From Candidatus Omnitrophota bacterium (lineage in GTDB: Bacteria; Omnitrophota; Gorgyraeia; Gygaellales; UBA12090), in the NCBI GenBank assembly GCA_030674475.1, contig JAUSCZ010000020.1, forward strand, positions 1 through 35,250: 35,250 nucleotides of DNA, read 5' to 3'. Within the stretch, counting starts at the first letter, position 1. The number at the start of each line of letters is the position of its first letter. Both the position numbers and the translations under genes were made by a program. Of this stretch, positions 7,198 through 15,576 are shown in pieces. The notes under the pieces were generated by a model that did no database searches, was not told where the DNA came from, and worked only from the letters and a program-made list of their open reading frames with translations.

Positions 7198-7689
7198 ATG
7201 GAGAAAAAGGAAAAAATTGAGGCAGGGGTTACGATAATAGGCGTTGTTGCCTTGATCGCTATCCTCGCCGGAAGCTTCGGTAAAAAACCGGACAACCGAA
7301 ACGCTTCCTATGGTGAGCCTGGTCGAACCACTTCTTCCGAAACCTCGGCGGCTGGACCCAAAAATACTTCCCCTTCCGCCCTTCAGCAGGCAGCCGCGGC
7401 AATAACCGCTGATTCCAGCACCATCGGCCTGCAGAAAGAGCGGGAGAATATACCCTGGGGAAGAGACCCTTTCAGCGCCTCCAAGATAAGCCGGGAATAC
7501 CAGCGGGCCGACCTTGAACTTAAAGGGATATCTTTTGGGGCGGATAAAAGCGGCTTCGCCTTTATCAATAATGAGATTGTCAAAAGCGGCGACAAAGTAG
7601 GCGATTATGAAGTAGTGGCAATAGAAAAAGATAAAATCCTTTTAAAAAGAGGCACCCAGAGTTTTTATCTGGCACTGCCGAAAGAATAG
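7198..7689 (+). CDS. PilP/GspC-like pilus periplasmic protein (MshK-like)
   Basis: 163 residues: a membrane helix at about 9-26 (AGVTIIGVVALIAILAGS), a Ser/Thr/Ala-rich linker, then a small domain from about 85. The segment WGRDPF begins the homology region seen in GspC/PilP-like proteins, and LKGISFG, FINNEIVKSGDKVGDYEV and ILLKRGTQSFYLALP give its strand pattern. Such proteins link the inner-membrane complex to the secretin, which is encoded next. The linker contains SYGEPGRTTS, encoded by a dispersed 26-bp repeat (7306-7331) and so probably not functional sequence. AAGG stands just upstream of the ATG. Confidence 0.7.
   Translation: MEKKEKIEAGVTIIGVVALIAILAGSFGKKPDNRNASYGEPGRTTSSETSAAGPKNTSPSALQQAAAAITADSSTIGLQKERENIPWGRDPFSASKISREYQRADLELKGISFGADKSGFAFINNEIVKSGDKVGDYEVVAIEKDKILLKRGTQSFYLALPKE
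7306..7331 (+). repeat. 26-bp dispersed repeat inside coding sequence, copy 1
   Basis: Core TATGGTGAGCCTGGTCGAAC. Identical over 26 bases to 11051-11076 and read in the same frame in both genes (YGEPGRTT). It recalls the dispersed GAGCCTGTCGAA-type repeats of environmental bacteria. Confidence 0.85.
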
Positions 7690-7692
7690 CGA

Positions 7693-7854
7693 AAGGTTAA
7701 GATCAAGGTTAAGGCTGAGACTGAAGAGAAGAAAAAATGAATTATCGGTTATTTGAAGAAATGCCGATCCGGCAAAAGGCAATGGAGAAAGTTAAGTTTC
7801 TTAATTGCTTCTCTACAAAATAAACCTTAACCTCAACCTTGACCTTGACCTTTT
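7693..7854. repeat. Intergenic self-similar inverted repeat (AAGGTTAAGG words)
   Basis: Left arm AAGGTTAAGATCAAGG (7693-7708 and on) and right arm AACCTTAACCTCAACCTTGA (from 7822) are imperfect reverse complements, each made of repeats of the same word. No gene is seen in this 194-base gap. The right arm also provides the -35 of the candidate secretin promoter. Confidence 0.7.
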
Positions 7855-7866
7855 ATCTTCTATAAT
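7839..7866 (+). promoter_or_regulatory. Candidate promoter for the secretin gene
   Basis: TTGACC (7839-7844), 16-base spacer, perfect TATAAT (7861-7866). A strong Shine-Dalgarno sequence (AAGGGG, 7872-7877) follows 6 bases later. The start point would fall on or next to the Shine-Dalgarno, so the leader would be extremely short. Confidence 0.4.
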
Positions 7867-7883
7867 ATAAAAAGGGGTGAAAA

Positions 7884-9311
7884 ATGAAAAGGCTTAAAAG
7901 ATTTATTTTATTACCTATACTTATTAGTTTCTTTTTTTGGTCTAAACCCGGATACCCTCAAAAAACACAGGCGGAAAAACAGGTTATTGAATCCCTGGAA
8001 TTCCGCGAAGTGGACATTAAAGATGTCCTGAGACAGATCAGTAAACAATATGGCCTGAACATTGTCTTCTCTGAGAAAGTCTCCGGGTTAGTTACCGTGC
8101 AGTTAACTAATGTCTCGGTAGAGGAGGCTCTGGATTCCATCATCACCGTTAACGGATTTATCTATACCAAAAAAGAAAATGTAATTAAAGTAACCACCTC
8201 CGAAGAAGCCCAGCAGGAAGGCAAACAGACCAAACTTTTCCAGCTGAATAACGCCGATGCCCTGAAATTAAAAGACACCCTCTCTAAGGTTTTGACCGGC
8301 GAAGGCGCGATTGAGGCCGACAGCCGTTCCAATTCTATTATCGTTACCGATACCCTCTCGGTAATCAATAAAATCGAACAGATTATTCCCGGCTTAGACA
8401 GCCCCACGCTGCAGGTATTAATTGAAGCCAAGCTGATTGAAACCTCCTTAACCAAAACCGATAAATTAGGCATAGACTGGACCACAACTTTAAAGGCAAC
8501 TGGAGGAAAGGAACCAACCACGCTGCCTTTTCAGGCCAAAGGCGAAAGAAAATGGATGGAAAATATTATTCCGTCGAATTCTGGAACAGGCTTTCCCACT
8601 GGTCATCCTTATGCCTTTCCGAGCGCGGTAGCAACCGATTTCGTCTTTGGCACATTAGATGCCAGGGGACTAACCTCGGTTTTTGATTTTTTAAAAAGCC
8701 GCTCTAACACAAAATTAATTGCGAATCCACGGGTGGTTACTTTAAACAACCGCACTGCTACTATACACGTAGGCAAAGAGTACCCTTTACCAATATACGA
8801 AAGAAATGAAACCAGCGGTAAGTTTGAAATCACCGGATGGTCGGAGGACAAAAAAATAGGGGTTAAATTAGAGGTTACTCCCCAGATAAGTCCTGACGGA
8901 CATATAAAATTATCCCTCAAGCCTGAAGTAAGCAGCTTTGACTCTTGGTTAAAAATTGAAGGCAATGACGCCGCGCCCATAACCTCAACCAGAACGGTAA
9001 ACACAGAGGTATTAATCAAAGACGGCCAGACTGTAGTAATTGGCGGACTGGTTAAAAATGAATCGGTCTACAAGGTAAACAAAATCCCGATTTTAGGCAA
9101 TATTCCTATAATTGGATTTTTCTTCACTCGTAAAGAGCTCGGGGCTACAAACCCCGCGGAAAAAACAGACTTGCTAATTTTCGTTACCGCCCGTATAATA
9201 AAAGATACCAATGCGCCGCTGATCGCCTACGAAACTAATCTTATCACCGCGCCGCCGCGGCCTTTTAAACTGGATTTGCGTCTATTTAAGCAAACTGGAG
9301 GTTTAAATTAA
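7884..9311 (+). CDS. Outer-membrane secretin (PilQ/GspD/MshL family)
   Basis: Forms the multimeric outer-membrane pore through which the pilus emerges. A signal peptide occupies about residues 1-25. An STN/N0 domain follows at 35-105 (IESLEFREVDIKDVLRQISK), then an N1-type domain at about 115-175 (NSIIVTDTLSVINKIEQII). The secretin core runs from about 180 to 440: VLIEAKLIETSL, the conserved VTPQISPDGHIKL and VIGGL stretches, and the signature KIPILGNIPIIGFFF at 400-414. At 475 residues it is compact, with no AMIN domains, closer to MshL/GspD-like forms than to long PilQ. AAGGGG gives a good ribosome site. The next gene starts directly after the stop codon. Confidence 0.92.
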   Translation: MKRLKRFILLPILISFFFWSKPGYPQKTQAEKQVIESLEFREVDIKDVLRQISKQYGLNIVFSEKVSGLVTVQLTNVSVEEALDSIITVNGFIYTKKENVIKVTTSEEAQQEGKQTKLFQLNNADALKLKDTLSKVLTGEGAIEADSRSNSIIVTDTLSVINKIEQIIPGLDSPTLQVLIEAKLIETSLTKTDKLGIDWTTTLKATGGKEPTTLPFQAKGERKWMENIIPSNSGTGFPTGHPYAFPSAVATDFVFGTLDARGLTSVFDFLKSRSNTKLIANPRVVTLNNRTATIHVGKEYPLPIYERNETSGKFEITGWSEDKKIGVKLEVTPQISPDGHIKLSLKPEVSSFDSWLKIEGNDAAPITSTRTVNTEVLIKDGQTVVIGGLVKNESVYKVNKIPILGNIPIIGFFFTRKELGATNPAEKTDLLIFVTARIIKDTNAPLIAYETNLITAPPRPFKLDLRLFKQTGGLN

Positions 9312-10808
9312 ATGAAAGATAAAAAGTTTTTGGTTTTGCTGATCTTTTTGGCAATAATCGGCTCGGTTATGCTATTTCTGTTACGACCGATCCAAAACGC
9401 CGAAGACCTTCCCGCGAAAGATCAAGAATCCTTACGGCAGAATGTTATCAAGCTGCAATCGCAGGTTAAGCAGTTGCAAGGGCTGCTGCGCGGCTTTGTC
9501 CTGGTTAATCATTCGATAAACACCACCTTCCTGAAAGAAAAAAGTCAAAGGGGGGACCTGGAGAAACTGCTTAAGGATATAACCGCTCAAAACGAAATCC
9601 TCACCCAAGACCTCACCCAATCCAGGGTAAGCCTGGAGTTAACCAAAGAGCTGCGCGGAAAAGTTGACGCGGCCGGGAAATTAATAGCCAACTTAAACCT
9701 GAAACCGGGTAAAGAAAACGAAATTAAAAAACAGCTGGAAAATCTCAATAAAACCCTAAACTCTATTGAGACAAAAATCCCGGACATCCTCAAAGAAAAC
9801 ACTTCCTACAAAGCCAAAACCCAGGATTTAAACCAGGCATCCGAAAAACAGCGGAAGGAAATCGCTCAGCTAAAAAACGAGCTGATTGAAAAGCAGTTTT
9901 TGACCAAGAACCTGAACAATCTATCTGAAGAGCTTAAAAGGGCAAAACTGGAAAAAGCGATCCTGGAAAAGGCCGGATCACAGCTTAAAGAAACCAATCT
10001 TTCTCTTACTACAAAACTCGATAAATTAGGAGAGGAACTAAACAATGCCCACGGCAGCCTTTCTAAAGCAGTCCAGGAAAAAGAAACCGAAATAAAACAA
10101 AACCGGGAAACACTCCAGAGGAGCAAACAATTAGAAGACGCCATCCTGGGCCTAACCCAGAAAAATCAAACCCTGGAGAATGAACTGACCCCTCTTAAAA
10201 ATCAATTAGCGGCCCTTAAAGAAGAAAAGCTTAGGCTCACTAAAGAAATTGAAGAAACCAGGGCCGCGGGTCAAAACGCCGAAATACTTCAAGAACAATT
10301 AAAACAGTTACAGGTTCGCTCTGAAGAGCTGTCTAAAAACTATGCTGATTTAAAGAACGAATATATTAAAGCCGATGAAACCATTAAACAGAATACCCTG
10401 GCATTAGGTAAACGCGCGGACAGAATACTGGTATTAAGCGAAAAATTAACCGAAACCCAGTCCGGCTTAAAAGATCTCCGCTCCAAATACCAGGAAATAG
10501 AAAAAGAGTCCGTGGCCCTCAGGGAGCAAAATGTCGCCGCCCAACTGGAAAGGGAGGAATTAAAAATCCAGCTTACCCAGACCAGGGTCAAACTAAAAGA
10601 ATTTGAAAGCCAGGCCGCCCAGATTACCAGCATCCTTAAAGGCATAAACACCACTGAAGCTTCCCTGGGCTTGTCGCGGGAGCAGGATGAAAACAAAAAG
10701 ATAGAAGTAGAGCTTTATCAATCTAAAGACTCCCTGGAAAGCGTGGAGATAGACCTTCTCCCGGATAACGAATCCGCTGGAATAGCCAAAGCTGTAGAGG
10801 AAAAATGA
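9312..10808 (+). CDS. Membrane-anchored long coiled-coil protein
   Basis: 498 residues, not recognised as a family. Residues 5-27 are one membrane helix (FLVLLIFLAIIGSVMLFLL). Almost everything from 35 to 465 is Lys/Glu/Gln/Leu-rich heptad sequence, a rod likely to extend into the periplasm. The start is immediately after the secretin stop and the end overlaps the next start by 4 bases (ATGA), so it is an integral operon member. It occupies a position between secretin and TPR genes that in Vibrio MSHA loci holds mshM. A structural spacer or scaffold spanning the periplasm is a reasonable guess, not shown by the sequence. Confidence 0.8.
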   Translation: MKDKKFLVLLIFLAIIGSVMLFLLRPIQNAEDLPAKDQESLRQNVIKLQSQVKQLQGLLRGFVLVNHSINTTFLKEKSQRGDLEKLLKDITAQNEILTQDLTQSRVSLELTKELRGKVDAAGKLIANLNLKPGKENEIKKQLENLNKTLNSIETKIPDILKENTSYKAKTQDLNQASEKQRKEIAQLKNELIEKQFLTKNLNNLSEELKRAKLEKAILEKAGSQLKETNLSLTTKLDKLGEELNNAHGSLSKAVQEKETEIKQNRETLQRSKQLEDAILGLTQKNQTLENELTPLKNQLAALKEEKLRLTKEIEETRAAGQNAEILQEQLKQLQVRSEELSKNYADLKNEYIKADETIKQNTLALGKRADRILVLSEKLTETQSGLKDLRSKYQEIEKESVALREQNVAAQLEREELKIQLTQTRVKLKEFESQAAQITSILKGINTTEASLGLSREQDENKKIEVELYQSKDSLESVEIDLLPDNESAGIAKAVEEK

Positions 10809-11500
10809 AGCAAGCATCAAAAATATTCATTTACGTATTTTTTATTAGTTGTTTTTTAATTTCGGATTTCGGATTTCGCCTGCCCCGTCGTAGGCGGGGG
10901 ATTTCGGATTTTTCTTATGTATATGCCCAGGAAGCCGCGACCCAAGAAGCCAGGGAGCATTTCGCCTCAGGCAAAAAACTTATGCAAGAAGGCAACTATT
11001 CGGCCGCGGATAAGGAATTCAAAAAAGCCCAGGAAATTTTAAAAAGCTCATCCTATGGTGAGCCTGGTCGAACCACCTCTCCGGATGTTAACCAGGAAGC
11101 CGTTACCGGAAAAACCCAGAAAGGAACCAAAGAAAAATACCTTGAGCCTAAGCTAGAAATCAAACCTCCGGAAAACACGTCTTACTATCTTGAGGCGGTA
11201 AAGAAAAATCCTAAAGATTCCGACCTTCATTATAACCTGGCGGTGGTATATCTAAGAAACCATCAATACGCGGACGCGGCTCGCTCCCTCAAAAAGGCCG
11301 TCAGCTTGAACCCCAAAGACAAAAACGCCTATTATAATTTAGCGGTCCTTTATGAAAGCTATCTCAATGACAAAAAGCGGGCCTTTGATTATTACACCCA
11401 ATACCTGAGGCTTTCATCTAAAGCCGACGATACGGGAGAAATAAAATCCTGGATGAATCAAATTAAAAAAGAGCTTAAGGAGTCCAAGCCCCATGACTGA
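10805..11500 (+). CDS. TPR-repeat protein (MshN-like position)
   Basis: 231 residues. An N-terminal hydrophobic stretch (IFIYVFFISCFLI) leads to a possible signal peptidase site near VYA-QEA. Between them lies an odd basic insert (RLPRRRRG) encoded by a GC-rich inverted repeat (10877-10900), so cleavage may be impaired. TPR-like helices occur at about 50-80 (AREHFASGKKLMQEGNYSAA) and two clear TPRs at about 137-205 (DSDLHYNLAVVYLRNHQYAD, then DKNAYYNLAVLYESYL). SYGEPGRTTS at about 83-92 comes from the same dispersed repeat as in the PilP-like gene. In MSHA loci a TPR protein, MshN, also precedes the ATPase gene. It overlaps the ATPase gene by 8 bases. Confidence 0.8.
   Translation: MKQASKIFIYVFFISCFLISDFGFRLPRRRRGISDFSYVYAQEAATQEAREHFASGKKLMQEGNYSAADKEFKKAQEILKSSSYGEPGRTTSPDVNQEAVTGKTQKGTKEKYLEPKLEIKPPENTSYYLEAVKKNPKDSDLHYNLAVVYLRNHQYADAARSLKKAVSLNPKDKNAYYNLAVLYESYLNDKKRAFDYYTQYLRLSSKADDTGEIKSWMNQIKKELKESKPHD
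10877..10900. repeat. GC-rich inverted repeat inside a signal-peptide region
   Basis: CGCCTGCCCCG-TCGTAGG-CGGGGG, with stem CCCCG/CGGGG. The word ATTTCGG is repeated on the left (10859-10878) and on the right (10901-10911), like a target duplication or a spreading word repeat. It encodes RLPRRRRG. Confidence 0.6.
11051..11076 (+). repeat. 26-bp dispersed repeat inside coding sequence, copy 2
   Basis: Identical to 7306-7331 and in the same reading frame (SYGEPGRTT) within an unrelated protein. Confidence 0.85.
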
Positions 11501-13310
11501 TGAAGAACTGCAAAATCTTCTCCTGGATGCGAACCTGATAAAACAGGAAGAGCTTCAGCGGGCGATAGAGGAAACCAAAAAGTTAAAAAGGCCGCTGGAA
11601 AACATCCTGATCTCCAGCCGCCTGCTCTCCCGGACTTCCCTTTATGAAACCATTGCCAAAAGTAAAGGTTTTAACTATATAAATCTGGACAACTTTATGC
11701 CCGGCGAAGAGCTTTTAAAAATTATGCCTCCCGCGCTTTCTCAGCAAACCCAGGCTGTCCCGATAAAAATCGAAAATGGCACCCTGCAGATCGCCATGAC
11801 CGAGCCCAGCGATCTCTATTCCGTTGACCAAATCCAACTGCACACCGGCATGCCTTTGGATATTTACCTTTCCAGTTCCGAAGAAATAAAGAACGTCTTA
11901 AACAAAATAAACGCCGAACGCTCGGCGATAGCGGATATGCTGGCCGGATTAACTCAAGGAGCCAGCGAGGCCCAGCTGATGGAGGCCATCTCCAGTGGTT
12001 CCTCAATCGTCAAGCTGGTAGATGTTGTCCTGGCCCAGGCGGTCCGGGACCATGCCTCGGATATCCATATCGAACCCGAGGAGGATATCACCCGAATCAG
12101 ATTCCGCATAGACGGCATACTCCACGAAATACCCACCCCGCCCAAAGAATGGGAAATGGCCATGATTTCCCGGATCAAGGTTTTATCCGGAATGGATATC
12201 GCCGAAAGCCGGGTTCCCCAGGACGGGCATTTCCAGGCCAAGGTTGATGACAAAATAATCGACTTCCGCGTTTCCACGGTGCCGACCATTTACGGGGAGA
12301 ATATGGTTATGCGTATCCTGGACACTTCATCGGTTATGATCGGCCTGGAAAAGCTGGGCTTCTCAACTTATGAAGAACTTAAAAGATACGAAAACCTGCT
12401 CGCTAAGCCTTATGGGATAATTCTTTCCACCGGCCCCACCGGCAACGGAAAAACCACTACCCTTTATTCGGCGCTGATGAGAATAAACACGGTTGACCGC
12501 AATATTATCACTATTGAAGACCCGGTGGAATATCGCCTGGGGCTTATCCGCCAGATACAGGTAAACCAGCGCTCCGGAATCACTTTTGCCAACGGCCTCC
12601 GAGCCATCCTCAGGCAAGACCCGGACGTAATAATGATAGGTGAAATCCGCGACGCCGAAACCGCCCAGATTGCCATCCAGGCCGCCTTAACCGGACATCT
12701 GGTTTTCTCTACCCTGCATACCAACGATGCCCCTTCGGCGGTTACCCGCCTTATCAATATGGGGGTTGAGCCATTTTTGATTTCCGCCAGCATGATCGGG
12801 GTGATGGCCCAGCGCCTGATTAGAACCATCTGCCCGCGCTGTAAAGAATCCTATTCCCCTTCAAAGACAGTCTTAGAAAAATGGGGGCTTAAGGACAGGC
12901 CGGACTCCCTTTTATACCGCGGCAAAGGCTGTGATTATTGTAAAGGCACCGGATACTGGGGCCGCTCAGGGATATTCGAGTTAATGGTAATTGACGATGA
13001 AATGAGGGAAATGATTATCTCCCAGGCCTCAACCGTGGCCCTGCGCAAAAAGGCCCAGGAAAAAGGGATGCGCCTTCTGGGCGAGGACGGGGTAACCAAA
13101 GCCCTGGGTGGTCTTACCTCCATTGAGGAAATTTCCCGGGTCTGCGAAGGCCAGGTAGACCTGAAGGCCGCCACGGTGACCAAGGTAGAGCCTTTTGTCA
13201 AGAGCGGCTTAACCGAAATAAAGATTGCCCCGGCTAAAATAGATGTCAAAAACTCGGACTTTGAAGACTACCAGAAAAGGGTAGCCAGCTGGCTGAGCAG
13301 AAAGAAATAA
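11493..13310 (+). CDS. pilB: Pilus extension ATPase (PilB/GspE/MshE family)
   Basis: Hexameric cytoplasmic motor that drives pilin polymerisation. Residues 1-140 form a degenerate MshEN/T2SSE N-terminal domain (LLLDANLIKQEELQRAIEE, then PLENILISSRLLS); the canonical RLG of c-di-GMP-binding MshEN motifs is not obvious. The ATPase core has Walker A GPTGNGKTT (314-322), with Asn where Ser is usual, an Asp box near IEDPVE, Walker B region D376-P-D-V-I-M-I-G-E384, and a His box GHLVFSTLHTNDA. Four cysteines (447, 450, 480, 483) form the usual zinc finger of the family. The C-terminus extends about 60 residues beyond the standard core. AAGGAG lies 10 bases before the ATG. Confidence 0.93.
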   Translation: MTDEELQNLLLDANLIKQEELQRAIEETKKLKRPLENILISSRLLSRTSLYETIAKSKGFNYINLDNFMPGEELLKIMPPALSQQTQAVPIKIENGTLQIAMTEPSDLYSVDQIQLHTGMPLDIYLSSSEEIKNVLNKINAERSAIADMLAGLTQGASEAQLMEAISSGSSIVKLVDVVLAQAVRDHASDIHIEPEEDITRIRFRIDGILHEIPTPPKEWEMAMISRIKVLSGMDIAESRVPQDGHFQAKVDDKIIDFRVSTVPTIYGENMVMRILDTSSVMIGLEKLGFSTYEELKRYENLLAKPYGIILSTGPTGNGKTTTLYSALMRINTVDRNIITIEDPVEYRLGLIRQIQVNQRSGITFANGLRAILRQDPDVIMIGEIRDAETAQIAIQAALTGHLVFSTLHTNDAPSAVTRLINMGVEPFLISASMIGVMAQRLIRTICPRCKESYSPSKTVLEKWGLKDRPDSLLYRGKGCDYCKGTGYWGRSGIFELMVIDDEMREMIISQASTVALRKKAQEKGMRLLGEDGVTKALGGLTSIEEISRVCEGQVDLKAATVTKVEPFVKSGLTEIKIAPAKIDVKNSDFEDYQKRVASWLSRKK

Positions 13311-13314
13311 CCTT

Positions 13315-13460
13315 GCGTTTACCGTTAACCGTGCGCCGTTTACCGTTATGGAAGAAAATTTAAAGTTTGATTTTGAGAAATTAAAAAATTAACCAGTATG
13401 TTGTTTAGGTTAATTAATTCTGCTTAAAATAGTAAACGGTTAGCGGTAAACGGTCAACGA
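13315..13460. repeat. Intergenic self-similar inverted repeat (GTTTACCGTT words)
   Basis: Left arm GCGTTTACCGTTAACCGT (from 13315) and GCCGTTTACCGTTA pair with AGTAAACGGTTAGCGGTAAA (from 13431) and CGGTCAACG. An AT-rich centre of about 80 bases separates them. It occupies nearly the whole 171-base gap before the next gene; no gene is seen in it. Confidence 0.75.
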
Positions 13461-13481
13461 AACATGTAATATATCCCGGTA

Positions 13482-14312
13482 ATGTACGAAGCATACTGGC
13501 AGTTAAAGGAAAAGCCCTTTCAGAATACTCCTGACCCGCGCTTTATCTATCTCTCGGCCCAGCACGAAGATGCCCTGATGAAACTTAGCTATTGCGTTAC
13601 CCAGGGCCTGGGTTGCGCGATGTTGACCGGGGTATTTGGCTGCGGCAAAACCCTTTTAGGAAGGACCCTCTTAAACGATCTGGGCAAGGACAAGGTGCGC
13701 GCGGCCTTTATCACCAGCCCTTCCTATACCGAGCCGGCAGAATTATTGCGGGCAATGGTGCGCGGCCTAAGCCCTCAAGGACTTCCGGATAAAAAAACTG
13801 AACTCTTAACCGACCCCCTGCTGGAAAAACTCCAGGGAATCCTTTTAGATAACACCCGAGAGGGTAAGGAAAATGTGGTAATTATTGACGAGGCCCACAC
13901 CATTGAAGACGCCAAGCTCTTTGAACAGTTACGTTTAATCTTAAATTTCCAGACTGAAGACCGATTTCTTTTGACCTTATTGATTTTGGGCCAGCCGGAG
14001 CTCAAAGACAAAGTTGAAGGCAACAAACCCTTTGACCAGAGGGTAGCTATTCGCTGTTATTTAGGGGCGTTTAGCGAAGAGGATACCGGAAAATACATCT
14101 CTCACCGCGTAAAAACAGCCGGTAGACAAGAATTAACCCCGGTTATTTTTGACCAACAGGGCCTAAACGCGGTATTTAGATACTCCGGCGGCATCCCCCG
14201 CCGGATAAACACAGTCTGCGATTTAACCCTGATGACCGGCTTTGCCCAAAAAGCGGATAAAATCAACGCCGATTTAGTAAATTCAGTAATTAAGGATTTT
14301 AATTTAACGTAG
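13482..14312 (+). CDS. ExeA/GspA/MshM-like AAA ATPase
   Basis: 276 residues. MYEAYWQLKEKPFQNTPDPR is the typical opening of ExeA/MshM-type ATPases. Walker A is G50-V-F-G-C-G-K-T57 and Walker B is VVIIDEAH (132-139); a sensor/arginine region follows (LTLLILGQPEL, then YSGGIPRRINTVCDLTL). In type II secretion ExeA helps place the secretin with peptidoglycan; MSHA loci carry the homologue MshM. No peptidoglycan-binding or membrane domain follows the ATPase here. The stop codon TAG (14310-14312) is formed by the left end of a 28-bp palindrome, so insertion of that repeat may have trimmed the original C-terminus. No Shine-Dalgarno sequence is seen. Confidence 0.87.
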   Translation: MYEAYWQLKEKPFQNTPDPRFIYLSAQHEDALMKLSYCVTQGLGCAMLTGVFGCGKTLLGRTLLNDLGKDKVRAAFITSPSYTEPAELLRAMVRGLSPQGLPDKKTELLTDPLLEKLQGILLDNTREGKENVVIIDEAHTIEDAKLFEQLRLILNFQTEDRFLLTLLILGQPELKDKVEGNKPFDQRVAIRCYLGAFSEEDTGKYISHRVKTAGRQELTPVIFDQQGLNAVFRYSGGIPRRINTVCDLTLMTGFAQKADKINADLVNSVIKDFNLT

Positions 14313-14336
14313 GGGCGGGTTCGAACCCGCCCCTAC
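14309..14336. repeat. 28-bp perfect palindrome, copy 3
   Basis: Same sequence as 833-860. It supplies the stop codon of the ExeA-like gene and ends 1 base before an ATG at 14338. Confidence 0.9.
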
Positions 14337-14349
14337 TATGATAAATAAA

Positions 14350-15573
14350 ATGCCCACCTACACCTATAAAGCCGCGGATTCCAAAAGCAAACTAATCAAA
14401 GGCGAGCTTCAGGCCAGCGGAGAAATTGAAGTAACCACCCAGCTGGCCAAATTAGGCTATATGCCTATAACCATCAGCCTAAAAAATGAAAAGGCTCCTT
14501 CTTCAGGCGGTATATTTAAATCCAGCGCCAAGGTAAATCCCCAGGCTTTAGTTATTTTCACCCGCCAGTTTACCACCATCATCAAGGCAGCCATACCCAT
14601 AATGGAGGGCCTGGGAGCCCTGGCCGAGCAGACCGAAGACCCCCCTCTAAAAAAAGCCGTGAACCAGCTGGTTCACGACATCGGCGGAGGTTTAAGCCTT
14701 TCCCAGGCCATGGCCAAACACCCCAATGTCTTCTCCGACCTTTATGTCAACACCGTAGTTGCCGGAGAAAGCGCGGGGGTCCTGGAAAGCGTACTTTTCA
14801 GGCTTTCTAATATGCTGGAAAATGACTTTGAAACCAAAAAAAACATCATGGCTGCTTTCCAATATCCTATTATGGTAGTAATAGCAATGGTAATCGCGGT
14901 CATAATCCTCTCGGTATTTGTCATACCCCAGTTTGCCAAAATCTATAGCGATGCCAAGGTAAGTCTTCCCCTGCCTACTCAAATTATGATTGTCGCCGGA
15001 TACGCCTTAAAGAATTACTGGTTTATCACCTTCCCCTCTATTGCCGCCGGCGCCTTTGGTTTTAAGAAATTTATCAATACCAAAAAGGGCAGGTTCTGGT
15101 GGGACGGTCAGAAATTTAAAATGGTAATTATCGGTAAGATCTATACCAAAATCACCATGCTGCGCTTTGCCTCTATGTTAAGTGTCCTCTACCAGGCGGG
15201 ACTACCGGTGCTTAAGACTCTGGATATCGTGGCTCTGACTATCGGGAATGTGGTCCTCTCTAAAGAGATAGAAAAAATCAAACACGATGTTTCCGACGGT
15301 AAAGGAATATCGGGCGCGGTTTTAAACAGTAAATTTTTCCCCCGTTTGGTCGGTTATATGATTTCGGTGGGTGAAAAAAGCGGCTCGCTGTCTTTAATGC
15401 TCGATTCTTTATGCCAATTCTTTGAATCCGATGTCCGGTCAATGGTGCGCAATCTCACTACCATGATTGAGCCGATTATGACCGCTATTTTAGGTGTGGT
15501 GGTTATGGGGATGTGCCTGGCGATATTCCTGCCGCTGTGGAGCATGATTCAGGTAGTTAAAGGGAGCGGCTAA
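14350..15573 (+). CDS. pilC: Pilus platform protein (PilC/GspF/MshG family)
   Basis: Polytopic inner-membrane platform on which the ATPase works. I start at ATG 14350, giving MPTYTYKAADSK, the standard PilC/GspF opening; an ATG at 14338 would add MINK directly behind a palindrome. The 407 residues hold two T2SSF repeats (ALVIFTRQFTTIIKAAIPIM in the first, RFASMLSVLYQAGLPVLKTL in the second). Membrane helices lie near 172-195 (PIMVVIAMVIAVIILSVFVI), 220-240 and 375-400 (MTAILGVVVMGMCLAIFLPL). The length is normal. The kinase gene begins 3 bases after its stop. In the MSHA order this is mshG. Confidence 0.92.
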   Translation: MPTYTYKAADSKSKLIKGELQASGEIEVTTQLAKLGYMPITISLKNEKAPSSGGIFKSSAKVNPQALVIFTRQFTTIIKAAIPIMEGLGALAEQTEDPPLKKAVNQLVHDIGGGLSLSQAMAKHPNVFSDLYVNTVVAGESAGVLESVLFRLSNMLENDFETKKNIMAAFQYPIMVVIAMVIAVIILSVFVIPQFAKIYSDAKVSLPLPTQIMIVAGYALKNYWFITFPSIAAGAFGFKKFINTKKGRFWWDGQKFKMVIIGKIYTKITMLRFASMLSVLYQAGLPVLKTLDIVALTIGNVVLSKEIEKIKHDVSDGKGISGAVLNSKFFPRLVGYMISVGEKSGSLSLMLDSLCQFFESDVRSMVRNLTTMIEPIMTAILGVVVMGMCLAIFLPLWSMIQVVKGSG

Positions 15574-15576
15574 AGA

